Part shown: positions 50,801 through 62,612 of the stretch, in pieces
Layout of the letters: every line of letters starts with the position of its first letter
Numbering within the stretch: the first letter of the stretch is position 1
The notes under the pieces: model-generated
What the model saw: the letters and a program-made list of their open reading frames with translations, nothing else
The model's database searches: none
What the model was told of the DNA's origin: nothing
DNA from: Bombus terrestris
Lineage: Eukaryota; Arthropoda; Insecta; Hymenoptera; Apidae
Direction of reading: 5' to 3'
Assembly (NCBI RefSeq): GCF_910591885.1
Contig: NC_063279.1
Location: 9,796,001-9,860,000, forward strand
DNA length: 64,000 bases
Position numbers and translations under genes: made by a program

Positions 50801-53800
50801 AACAATTTTAAGTACATACTTCTCAGACGCTATATACGTGAACATAATTTCAAATACGTAATTTCCTGCGTTATTTCATTTTAAAGATCCTTTGGTAACT
50901 TTCAACCGCAATCTAGTTCTGTATGGTGGTCATTCGAGCAGTACATCGACCGTAACTTACAGAAATTTTTATTCGTGAAAATGTACATACAAAGCTCCGT
51001 GTTTTCATCCTAATATCGATTTAAAAAAAAACCGCATATGCCATATATGATTTTTTAGCCTCTTTTCGAGTCGTTGCACTCGTTGTACACGCTTCGATCG
51101 CATCTAGGCGAATCTCAAGCCCTGGAAATTGTACGGGAATTTAACGCGAATAAAAACTGACTCCGATCACCAAACTCACAATATCTTTTATTATTTGTAA
51201 AACGCTGATTTCTCAAATTCTTCATGAACTTAAATCACAGGGGACATATAGATTGCACCAACCATCATCAGCTTATGATTTAATTAATCTGACAAAAATA
51301 CGGAATAACGTACACAAAAGGAAACAATACACGGTACGGCAGGTAGAGGTTCCTCATTGTGATTTATAATTAATCATTTTACAATTAGATATTAGAAACT
51401 CCTTGCAAATGGTTTCCAAATGGTAGAATCGCATGTAAATTGTATAGAATAACTTCTAGAAAAATGAATCTCAAAAGGATCGAGCCAGTTTTACTTGAAA
51501 CGCGCTCCTCTATACATGTACAACTTTTATTTTCTGCCATTGTGCTCCTGGTCAAATAATTCTTCGTGTTTTAGGTACTGAGTAGGCCATATGAAATATT
51601 ATTAAATATGTGTCGTCGATCAATAAGAAGTATGAATCGAATTTAACTTTCCATTTAATTTCCTACTAAAAGTCATCGTAGTTACTTTATTATAATATTT
51701 AAACAAAGATCAGTTATATGCGATCTACAAAAATAAACAATCTCGAGTAGAATAAAAAAAATTATAATACAATGATACCTTGAAAAAATGAATATCTTTA
51801 TGCTAAAAGATTGTCTTTATCACACTTTTCACAGTAATATATGACTTTTGAAAATTCGATTCAATTCTCGAATTGAAAACGACAACTAAATTTATACGAA
51901 ATATGAAATATCGTACATTTACTATTTGCGAATATTTCCTAATGTAAATGCTAATTCACGCGACCTCGAAGCAAAAAGGCAGTCTTTAGTAACGCGTTTC
52001 GAGCATGGCTCGATATTTTCGCATGTGGGCTGTACTTTTCGACTATGTAAATATCTATTCTTACAAGAATCATAATTAGAGGTAATCGCACGATCGCTTT
52101 TATTTAATCATTTAAATGTCTATCTAAATGCGACACGCGTAATACGGTTTGTGTACTTATTACATAATTAGAATGCAATCGTGACATTCAGATTAATAAG
52201 GGACATACGCTGTAAATTGATTGAAGCAGTGCTTAGAAGTCAAGTGAGAGCCAATAATAAATTTTGTATGTTTCAGGACAAATCTTGTCGGAGGAATACT
52301 ATTCAAAAAATAAAAATAATTGGCACCGCAAACTGGCCAATATTATTATTTTGAATTGTATATAATACAACATTTGATATCGTTGGACTAAAACATCCTT
52401 TTCATTTAATACAAAAATTAGAAAAATATTAAAAATTAATAAAAATATTGAACTAATCAAGATTCATTTATAAAGATAGCACAGAAATAGATAAATATAA
52501 ATTTTATTTTCATATCTCTCATCTCGATGTAATATCACTTTTATATATTTAAGTATTGCACGAAAAGGACATTTTAAGTACTGACAATATCAAGTGTCAT
52601 ATGTTTGCATATCGTATACAAATCATAATGCAAATAAAATGAGGTCCCTCTAAATTATATGTATCTAAAATCAGAAATACAATCTTTACATTATTGTAGA
52701 AATAAGTCATATATCGAGGTAGTTGAGATCTTATTTAACGTAACACTTTAAACCGATGTTTCCTAAATTTTGGGCTAAAGATTTGATACTTTCATGACAA
52801 ACTATTTGTACTTTGAATTTTACATATACTTTTTTGTAGCAAATGTATCTTTAGCTTTTAAATTTTGAACAACGATTTCTAGTCTTACTTTAAAAAACGT
52901 AATCGCGAGAAAAAACGAAATTAAGTATATGAATTATTTTTCCAATAGTAATGACAATACAAAATTTGGGATTTACTGGCTCGAATAAACAACTTTTCAC
53001 ATATGTATAATAAATTAATACAGATGAATACAAGTTTACAGCTCATCGTGTATAAAGTGAAAGATGATTTTCTTTACTGGTCAATTACCTAGTGTCTACA
53101 TGTTTAAACTTCGGTCTTTGAAATTTAATATATTAGTTTTAGATATCCTCAACAAATATCAGCCCGCACGCAAATGTATAATTGCTTTTCGATTCAATTT
53201 CCTTCGTACTATTCTCCCGTCTTAAATTTGCAAGTGGCTCACGAGAAGAATATCGAGAGCTGTATTTATTCGAGTTATATGTTGTAATCGATTTTGCTTC
53301 ACGAAATGATAAAGTGCAGCTTATCTTGAAAATTTATTATATATTACACATCATCCATCGACGCTAATGATAATATTTAGTCATAATTATTTGCACCGTC
53401 ATATGAATCATCTCGATATTATACAACTAATTTTCAGAGTTGCTTTCAAAGCAAAATCGAATAACAATATAAGCAAATTCCTCGGTTTTCGTTCATTAGA
53501 ATCTTTTTTCCTTCACTAAATTTATACATTACGTTTGCGTATATTTTAAATTTATACATTATGTGTGTGTATACTTTAAATACAATATGCAATGGACCAA
53601 TGACAGGATTGGTATCTTATTCATCTCCTATCTCAAGAATTAAATTCAGCTTAATCATTTATTATAATAATTATATACTATTTTCAATAGAAGTCGATAT
53701 GCCTATTCGTTTAAACGGCATTCTTGAGTTGTCTTTAACGTTATAAGCTTATGAATTATATGTACATCGTACATGTGTTCAATGTTTCCTGAAATAAGAG

Positions 53801-55435
53801 ACAAAGGATTTTGCACTGTTCATTCATATTGCAACATAATAAATTGGAACACACTGTCAAATGAATAAGATACATTAGCCTTCAAAATTCCAAACGCTCG
53901 TATAGATTTTTATTCATTTTCACAATTTTGTTTACCTAATTATTATATGTACATACAGATAAAATCATGTAAATGAGAAATTATTTTCTCATTTAAATTT
54001 GTGCAATATTCAACGGCCGATGCATTAAATAAGTTCATACAATTTTGACAACCGAATTTTTAACCAAAAGAACGATACAATTTTAATTAATAAAATTCGT
54101 TTTACATTTTCCTAAAACCCAAAGACTTTTCTCGTATAAAACAATTATGTACTATATGTCCTTGTACCACTGTAATGTAAAAAACAAATACATGCCTCGA
54201 TACCTTCGTTTAATGTACATACATTGTAATAAATTGATTTTCATAATTTCCCTTTTTCAATATTGATACAAAATTTGTATCCCCAATAATGTATTTTGAC
54301 ACAAAATATAAACTATAAACTACATTAAAATATACGAATTTAGATTTGGTGAAGAGTGTGTATAAATCATAATCATCTATCTCTTAGTAAATATACACTT
54401 TGTCCATAATCTTTGAAAAAATAAAATAATACATAGATAAAGCAAGTTTTTACACATTTAAATCCAGACTTATCAGAGTAAATAAGTGCTATTTTGTTTG
54501 TTTTTTTTTTTTCTTAAGAAAGGAATATAATGTTTAAGTGTCTAAATTATAGTTTGACACCACCATAATTAATATGATCTTCTTCATTTTTTATAACAAT
54601 GAATTATACTAGAAATTCATTGACGTAAATGATTCAAAAATAAACTACAGTTAAAACGTTACATCTCCAGGCATAAGACTCTTTCTTTTATGAATCCATA
54701 GATTCAACAACAGGACAAGGATTTACAGTTGAGGGCACTTTTTTTCTCTGCCTGTCTTTAACATAGGCGCTGGACCATTTTATATGCTATTTTTTAAACA
54801 GCAAGGATTCAGCATAATGTACAGATATTGTACTTCTAAATCTACCGATCCATAACTTAGAGATCGATAATTCACGGATTGTTCTCATTCTCTCGTACTC
54901 TATTTTCTTTCGTTTCCATCTTTTTATAGAGTACGTTATAAGCCCCAGATATATATATTTGTACATAGCTATCATATCCAATGGAAAGTGTACATTAAAC
55001 TCAACTGAATCACGTACAGTTCACTCACAACATCAAAAATAGACTATTGCAAGAGTGCATTAGCTTGTGACACCCTGTAGATAGTTATTACTCAACCAAG
55101 GTACCGTTCTTCATACACATTCCATGATTTTCTTCTCCTGTAGGAATCTGAAACGTAGACGATATGTACAAATTTTGTATGATATCACAATATCACTCTT
55201 ATAAGTCTTTGAGTCTTTTCTTCGTTTAAATGCGACTTGCCGCGTCGTAATATAAATTGTTGATCCCACATTGTTGGACTATAATATAATGCAGCATCTG
55301 ATAGATAATAAGATCATATATATTACATTATAAATCGATCGCAATTTTTAAAGAGTGTACTACGTGTACATATTGCCTACGATACAGATTCTGTTCTAGA
55401 TGCAGTACAGGAAATACAAGTAAATTACGTTAATC
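44871..55435. other. long intergenic stretch without a supported gene
   Basis: GC-rich islands at about 46.2-46.9, 48.2-48.5 and 49.2-50.4 kb alternate with AT-rich DNA. Purine-rich blocks (48.18-48.26 and about 49.44-50.06 kb) give false open frames. A possible untranslated exon with a good plus-strand donor (CGGCG|GTAAGC near 48461) is the only transcription hint. From 50.5 to 55.4 kb the DNA is uniformly AT-rich; its right end probably includes the 3' untranslated region of the 610-aa protein gene. Confidence 0.45.
46481..46521 (+). other. G-quadruplex-forming motif
   Basis: At least eight runs of three or more G separated by loops of 1-4 bases on the plus strand, in a GC-rich island. This exceeds the usual G3+N1-7 rule for a quadruplex. 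Confidence 0.75.
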
Positions 55436-58160
55436 TTATGCTCGCCCACGTGGCTTTTTTCGAGAAGCAGCTTCCTCGGTTGACGCAACACCTGTGGTTG
55501 CAGCCATGCGCTTTGGACGACCTGCTGTTTTGTTACTTTGTTGTGTGTTTTGTACAGATGCTAAAAAGTAAATTATGATAGTTTTAGAAAAAAATTATAC
55601 CACTATATTGATAGATATGGAGACCACATTAATATCATATTAATGAGAACTTCTTACCACGTAATTTCGTCCTTGAAACCCCACTTGCGTTATTATTATT
55701 CTGTTGCTTTGTGCTCTTTTTATTTTCACTTTTTTTAACATCAGTATTATTTTTAATTGCATCTATTGATGTTGTGGATGTAGTTACAGTTGCAGTAGTA
55801 GTAGTGGTAGTAGTAGTTGCAGTACTATTAGTAGCGGCTGCAGTAGTTTCACTTCCAGACTTTGTATTTCTGTTCAATGCTCTTTCTGCTCTACTAGATC
55901 CCTTTGCAACGGATTTTGCAATTGCCAGAGCTTTGTTAACCGTTCGCTTTTTAGAACGATTTGATTTAGGTGATTTCTTTCCTGATTCTTCTTCGGTAGC
56001 ATCATCTTCAGAGAAGCTTTCAGTTCGTTTTGATTTCTTACGTAAACTTTGTTTTTGTTTATGCAAGTTGTGACTTTTTCTTCTCTTTAATTGTGACTCA
56101 TCTTTATAAAGTGAAAGGTCAACTGTGGATAAGATATTAACATTTCAATTTTATGAAATATTTTTACAAAATTCCAAAAATATAAATAAGAAACAAGTAA
56201 TATCAAAGCTGAATCTCATTGACTTTGAAACAAAAAATAATAGAATAAACTAAACACTATCAATAAAATCTATTAAAACTGAACAGACACAAGATTTTAG
56301 TAACATTAATAAACGACATTTAAACATTTTTTGTAAAAGTTAATATAAATAATATATAAAAATACTAACGTCCATCTGGGTGTTCTTCTGTTACTCGAGG
56401 TTTTTCTGATATACCTGCTTCAACATCAATTGCTCTTTTCAAAATATTTTCTGTACGTAATAATTCAATCTTGGTTAACTGGAATTTATTTTTGTCAATT
56501 TTGTTTAAATTTAAATTCGTTAATATACAGTCGAAATCTGAAATTTAAAAAAAGAAAAAAATAAACATAGTCTGCATCGTATAACATAACAAATATTACA
56601 AAATATAAGCCAAGTGTACATGACATTTAATAACTATTATATATTACCTATATAATCATAAAAATCTGGTGAATATATTTCACCATTGTTTTTATCTTGA
56701 GAAAGCCAACGTATACGAATTCTCCTGCTAGATTTATATATATTTTGCATTGCTTGACATACGTAGAAGCTTCCTTCCGCATTTCTCACAGCCAAAAATT
56801 CATTTCTAATAATGAATATCAATAAAAGTTAATACATGTGAGGACATTATTAATTTTGCTTATATTTATATTCAAAATCAACGTAAATTATCATATTTGT
56901 GAACGAAAATTTGTATAGAGATTAAACTTTTTATTATTATTCATCATTGCATCATATTTTATATTTTTGGAAATGTCATATGACTCATACTTACTTATAG
57001 AATACTATAAGTTTGTCGTCAGAAGCTTTCGATGGTGGAGGCTTATTTAAATTTTTTACAAGCAATGCAATTTCCGGTAATGGACTTTGATAAGGCTGTG
57101 TTTGAATTCGATTTCTTTTTGGTTTGCTTGCTCCATCTGAATTTGCTGAAGTTCCTCTTAAATCTTTCAGTTCCCTAGACTTTCTCTTATTTGTTTTTGG
57201 TGAACCACTGACCTTTGTTTCAACCTTTGGTGGATTATTTGTTTGTGGTAATGTAGAATTATCTGCTACAAGTTTCGTACTTTGAGTTGTGGTTTTTGAC
57301 TTCTGGCTATCAGATTTTACTGACCCATCTTCTGATTTGTGTGATGACAATTTTGTTTGTAAATTTGTATTAATTGGAATTCCATCAGATTCTTTTGAAC
57401 CATTATTTACAGGAGTTTTCTTTTCTTCAACTTTGTTTTGTAATTGTGGACATAATGCTAAAGTAACATATATATATATGCATAGATATAGGTAAGTATA
57501 TTATATTCGTACATTTTTACATGCATTATAATGTTAATAAATTTAATGTGCAATACATGTAAATAACTTGTTGAATTATTATACCTAATGATATACATAT
57601 AAGTAAAAATATCTGTGATGTAACATTGAAGTACATTCAATGAACAAAATATAATATAAGATTAACTACATACTTAAATTAATAAGGAATTTATATTTTT
57701 ACTAACCAGGAAAATCTAAATTGATAGGTGTCGTCTCTTGTTCTGTTTGAACTTCTCTTTGTGAATCTTGTGTAGGATTATCTGGACTTAAATTATTATT
57801 TCTGTTAGATTCACTCTGCTTTATAGAAACAGACATATTCTGTTCTGTTTCAGTTTTCATAATCTCTACTCCATTAGGGATTAATTTATCCAGGTCTGGT
57901 TCTTTTTCAGAATTGCTGCTTACATAAGGTGGCGTTTGATATACAGAAGGTCTATGATCTTGTACTAAACTCAAAGGTTGACTGGGTGGTTGTAATGTAA
58001 CATAGCTTAATCCAGTTCCTGGTAAAGGCTTCATAGATCCTGGTTCTGATCCTGATACAACTTTCTGTGCCATTGCATTCATGGGAAGAATAGAATGACT
58101 GGTAGAAGTTGGGGATGTACCTACTCCAGGTATCGTTGACTTTATGGCCGATGTGCTCAT
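55436..58160 (-). CDS. unrecognised nuclear (probably chromatin-associated) protein
   Basis: Six exons, 57707-58160, 56995-57457, 56648-56805, 56370-56537, 55658-56122 and 55436-55560, give 610 aa. Residues 1-250 are Ser/Thr/Pro/Gln-rich and probably disordered. Residues about 260-385 form the only fold-like part: N-R-I-Q-T-Q-P-Y-Q-S-P-L-P-E, then D-K-L-I-V-F-Y-K-N-E-F-L-A-V-R, then R-R-I-R-I-R-W-L-S-Q and Y-S-P-D-F-Y-D-Y-I. This looks like a small beta-barrel of the Tudor/PWWP/chromo type, but I cannot name it. The C-terminal part is Lys/Arg-rich with S-E-D-D/E-E-E casein-kinase-like patches, a poly-Thr run (about 506-530) and two AT-hook-like motifs (G-R-P-K-R and K-P-R-G-R) at the end. Two introns use the rarer donor GTTAGT. 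The nuclear role is inferred from composition only. Confidence 0.82.
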
Positions 58161-60440
58161 TTTTCACTGATTAAATACGTCTTTCTAAATACTTATAAAA
58201 AGCCAATGTCAATTAGTTGAAATTAGCTATGCATAAATATACATTTACAAAATAGAAATATTAAGAAATGAATATATATATATATATGAATAACGTTTGT
58301 AAAACTATTAATATATAATTATTTTATATTTGGTAGTATGCTAGCATTCTTCATCAAAATATCAAAAGAATATCAAGAATAATTCAACAAAGTGGAGCTA
58401 ACATTTCATCAATACAAATAGTGATTTGTATCCTAGCCACAGTTTGGTTATTGTAATCAATGTAATAACAAACATGTGATAGATACTAAATCCATATGAT
58501 GATTAAGAAAAAGACAAAGAAGCAAGGCTATAAAAAAGAAAACACTTGTATAAAGCATGAAGAAAACGAGGGAGAATCTCAATAAGAATTCAGGCACAGA
58601 AGGTGGCTGAAGAGGGAGGGGGTAATTAGAGGAGTAAACATAAACACGAAGGAAACCTTCAATGGATTTAGATTTTATATATATTTGGAGAATCAACGCA
58701 TATTTTCGATCTCAAAAATTAACATTTAATTACCTCGACGTTATCACGTCCTGAATATGGATATATATTCCTTTGCTAAACTCGCACGAATAGTTGACCA
58801 CTGCGCGTTAACACACGGTTAACTCATTTTCCCACACACTTTCTTTAACGCGTGAACGCTTTTTTTCAGCTAACATTTCATTTGGCATACGCGTAGCATA
58901 GTCGATTTATCAAAGATATCCACTTAACTTACCGTATTCTACAAAACAAAACGATAAAGGCTTGCGCGCTATAGAAAGCCGTGATTTTACCCGCACGAAA
59001 AAAACAGGAATGCCAGACGTTAGATGGCGTCGGTTCTTGGACGCCATGTGTGGCGCAAACTTGATTTCATATTCATTCTGATTGGTGCAACAGCGATCGC
59101 TCAAAATCTCTTTTATTCTAATTCCATTGGAATATGAAAATTGTATGTAACTATTTTCATGCACTTTGAAAGTTTCATTTGTTGAAACGGATATGTGCTA
59201 AAATTTTCATTGATTCAAAAGCAGCATGTTTGTTAGTAATATTCTGTAAATGGAAAAATTGCGAAAATTTCTTTCTTTTGTTAAAAATATCATGCTTTAA
59301 AAAAAGGGTTTATCATATATTTAAAATGCTATTATACATAAAGTAGTAATAGTTAATGATTCATGACTTATTCTACAGGCACATATATGTAATTTATTGA
59401 GTCATATGAATATTCAAATCATTCAACGAAAATTTCGTTATTTTACATGATTCATGTATTAGATCAAAAGAATCGAACTGCATCGATCATTTTTTTAGCT
59501 AATACCTTAAATTATAATATTAAAGTATCTCTTAATCTGGGAATAAATTAATTTCGTAGCAGTAGTTAATATGTATATTTTATGTATTGAATGATTTATA
59601 TAAAATCCTTATTATTTAATATTAGGAATAATCGATATTGTGATTTATAATTATAATGCCCATTGAAATAGTTCAAACTAATCGTTCTAAAAAAATATGT
59701 AATCATCTACATTATGTTTTTTTTGAACGATAAAACAACAGTAATTGAACTAAAATGCATGATTCATCTCCTTACTGTTTTATTTAAGAGATGCATGTAA
59801 CATACATTTTATATATATATATATATGTACATTGAAAAATGGAAAATGGCCTTAACGTGTAATATACTATACGGAATAAAGCCATAAAACGAAAAGTACT
59901 GCTGTATATATTGTTTATGAATTTTATTTAGATAAAAATGTCATCACTAATTGTATATATATATATACGATTACAAATCTGGCTGTTTCATCCATCATAA
60001 ATAAGTTAGGATCTATGAAAAAAGTTATCTCGAAAGCAAGCTATTTTTAAAATTAGTTTTACATTCTGGCTTACAAATTCGAGACATTATTTTTATATTT
60101 TTATTTTTTAACCAATCTTTTGATTATTTAATCTAAAATCTGAAATGATCATGTTATGACGTTCGCAGTTACATCAGCGCGAACTATATGAAAATATGTT
60201 CATGAAATCAACACAAGCATTTATAACACATCAAAGCAACAATGAACTTTAGACCGTTTACCAAGTAACGGAGTGAAGAGTGAAGAGTGTTAAGCAAGTC
60301 AATAAAATAGTCAGACTACATACACCGTATGTAGTACATGAGAGGTTAAAGTAGTTCTGTAAACACCTCGATAAATATCGTGAAAAAAAAAAATTATAAC
60401 TTGTAATTGTATAATTTATTGACCTCTTTATTAATTAACA
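58161..60440. promoter_or_regulatory. divergent intergenic region between the 610-aa protein gene and ETF-beta
   Basis: About 2.3 kb between divergent start codons. A CpG-richer patch at 58.75-59.05 kb probably holds the promoter of the minus-strand gene. TA microsatellites occur near 58.27, 59.81 and 59.96 kb. Just before ETF-beta a small GAGTGAAGAGTGAAGAGTG repeat lies at about 60.27-60.29 kb. No other gene is seen. Confidence 0.5.
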
Positions 60441-61531
60441 ATGACACGAGCACTTGTAGGTGTAAAGAGAGTTATCGATTATGCAGTTAAGGTAATTATC
60501 AGTAATATAATAATAAATGAAAAATAGTATATCGTATAGATTACAGTAATTGTAGATCAATAGAAAGTATTATGGTTATGTACTTGTAATTCGTAGATTC
60601 ATTTAAAATTTATACTACAATAAAAAATGAATATTATAAATTTAAATAATTAAAAATTATATTTCTTAAGAAATATGTACATATATTGTTTCAAATATTA
60701 TCAACTATAGATAGCATTTTTATATTTTGTTATTTATTTTTAGATTCGTGTCAAATCAGATAAAACAGGTGTTGTAACAGATGGAGTGAAACATTCAATG
60801 AACCCATTTGATGAAATTGCAATTGAAGAAGCTGTACGAATGAAAGAAAAGAAATTAGTAGAGGAGGTCATTGCAGTTTCATGTGGTCCTCCACTATGTC
60901 AAGATGTGATAAGGACTGCACTTGCAATGGGTGCTGATAAAGGCATTCATGTTGAAATATCTGGATCTGAATATGAAACTTTACAACCTGTTCATGTTTC
61001 CAAAATATTAGCCAAGTTAGCTCAGGATGAGAAAGCAGATTTAATCATTGTTGGAAAACAAGCTATAGATGATGATAGTAACCAAACTGCACAAATGATT
61101 GGAGGTATTTTGGATTGGCCAACTGGGACATTTTGTAGTAAGGTAAGTTAATTGAGTAAGACCTTAAACAACATATTTTACAAGTATCTCCTAATATAGA
61201 TTATGTTTTTTTGTAACAGATTGAAAAAAATGATAGTGAACTAACCGTAACACGCGAAGTTGATGGAGGTTTAGAGGTTATTAAAATGAAAATGCCAGCA
61301 GTCTTAAGTGCTGATCTTCGGCTTAATGAGCCACGATATGCCACATTACCAAATATTATGAAAGCAAAAAAAAAGCCAATTAAAAAAATTACAGCAAAAG
61401 ATCTTGGTATAGATACTTCAGCAAGGATTGAAATCTTGTCAGTCGAAGAACCACCAGTCAGACAAGCTGGAGCTATTGTACCAGATGTTGATACATTAAT
61501 TGCAAAATTAAAGGAAAGTGGACATGTGTAA
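60441..61531 (+). CDS. Etfb: electron transfer flavoprotein subunit beta
   Basis: Three exons, 60441-60491, 60744-61142 and 61220-61531, give 253 aa, against 255 in human ETFB. With ETF-alpha it forms the mitochondrial matrix flavoprotein that takes electrons from acyl-CoA and amino-acid dehydrogenases and passes them to ETF:ubiquinone oxidoreductase; the beta subunit binds AMP. Seen here: N-P-F-D-E-I-A-I-E-E-A-V-R near residue 40; the nucleotide-site stretch V-G-K-Q-A-I-D-D-D-x-N-Q-T; and the dehydrogenase-docking loop A-D-L-R-L-N-E-P-R-Y-A-T-L-P-N-I-M-K-A. The ATG follows a suitable AACA context and the first exon encodes the usual V-G-V-K-R-V-I-D-Y. AATAAA sites at 61690 and 61710 follow the stop. 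Confidence 0.97.
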
Positions 61532-62612
61532 TTATATATATTGTTATTGAAATTTTTTTTAAAATTATTTCATATTGTTTTACATTAATGTTATTTATAC
61601 ATATATAAATATATAATTACATTTTTACTAAAATCTATCTTTATATAGAAAACTTTTTATACATTATGGTATGTTATATATTATACTTGAATAAACTTTT
61701 TCTGCAGTAAATAAAATAATAGGTCCCTTCATGATATAACTGGTATTTGTAATGAAATAACATCTTATATATTTCTTTGGTAAATAACATTATTTTTCTA
61801 CATTAATTTTGTACTTCTATTTCTTCACACATTATTCATACCAACTATTGTTTCATAGACCTGTACAGTGTGTGGAAAAATTTTATTATTTACTGATTTT
61901 TGTTATTTTCGTACACATAGATTTTTTGTCAGAATAAAGTAAACCTTCACTAAACATAGTAGTAATAGATCCTAAATCTGTTTATATATTCTGCATGTAT
62001 AATAATACGTTCAAAATACATGCAGATTTAAACATTTGAATAAATAATAGATTGATTCAATAACCATATGAACTTTACAAATTGTGATTAACGTTACAGC
62101 AAATCATCATATAACCAATTTTTTAATTTCATAATCTTTTAAATATATTCTTAAAAACTCTGAATAAACTCTCAATATTTGCCTGTTAAAGGTTATAAAT
62201 ACTATACTTCGTCTTTACTAAACATTTTCTAAACGACCAGTACGAAATCTATGAGAATATATCTTTTTCAAAATATTAATTCATACATTCATTTTAAACG
62301 TATATGCTACTTAGTATATCTCTATAGAAAAGGTAGAATTAAAAAAAATCAATACCCGTATTTATTGCCCTACAAATATTAATTGTTTTAAATATTGAAT
62401 AGACGACTGGCATATTTTTTATTACGTTATAAATAACCCAACCCAGAAAATAATCTTTTTAATACTTTTTCTCTCTTTCTAATGTAGTTTATATAAATTA
62501 AAATACATATATTACAAAAAATTCATTGTATCTGCATAGTTCTTAATGATTTAAGCTTTAATATTTTAAAAGATAAAAAGAGAAAAACTGTATTTAAAAT
62601 ATTAATTACTTT
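61532..62612. other. convergent 3' region between ETF-beta and the phosphatase
   Basis: AT-rich, no gene. It should hold both 3' untranslated regions. A minus-strand AATAAA at 62361-62366 could serve the phosphatase. Confidence 0.5.
61690..61715 (+). terminator. polyadenylation signals of ETF-beta
   Basis: Two AATAAA hexamers (61690-61695 and 61710-61715), about 160-180 bases after the stop codon. Confidence 0.6.
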
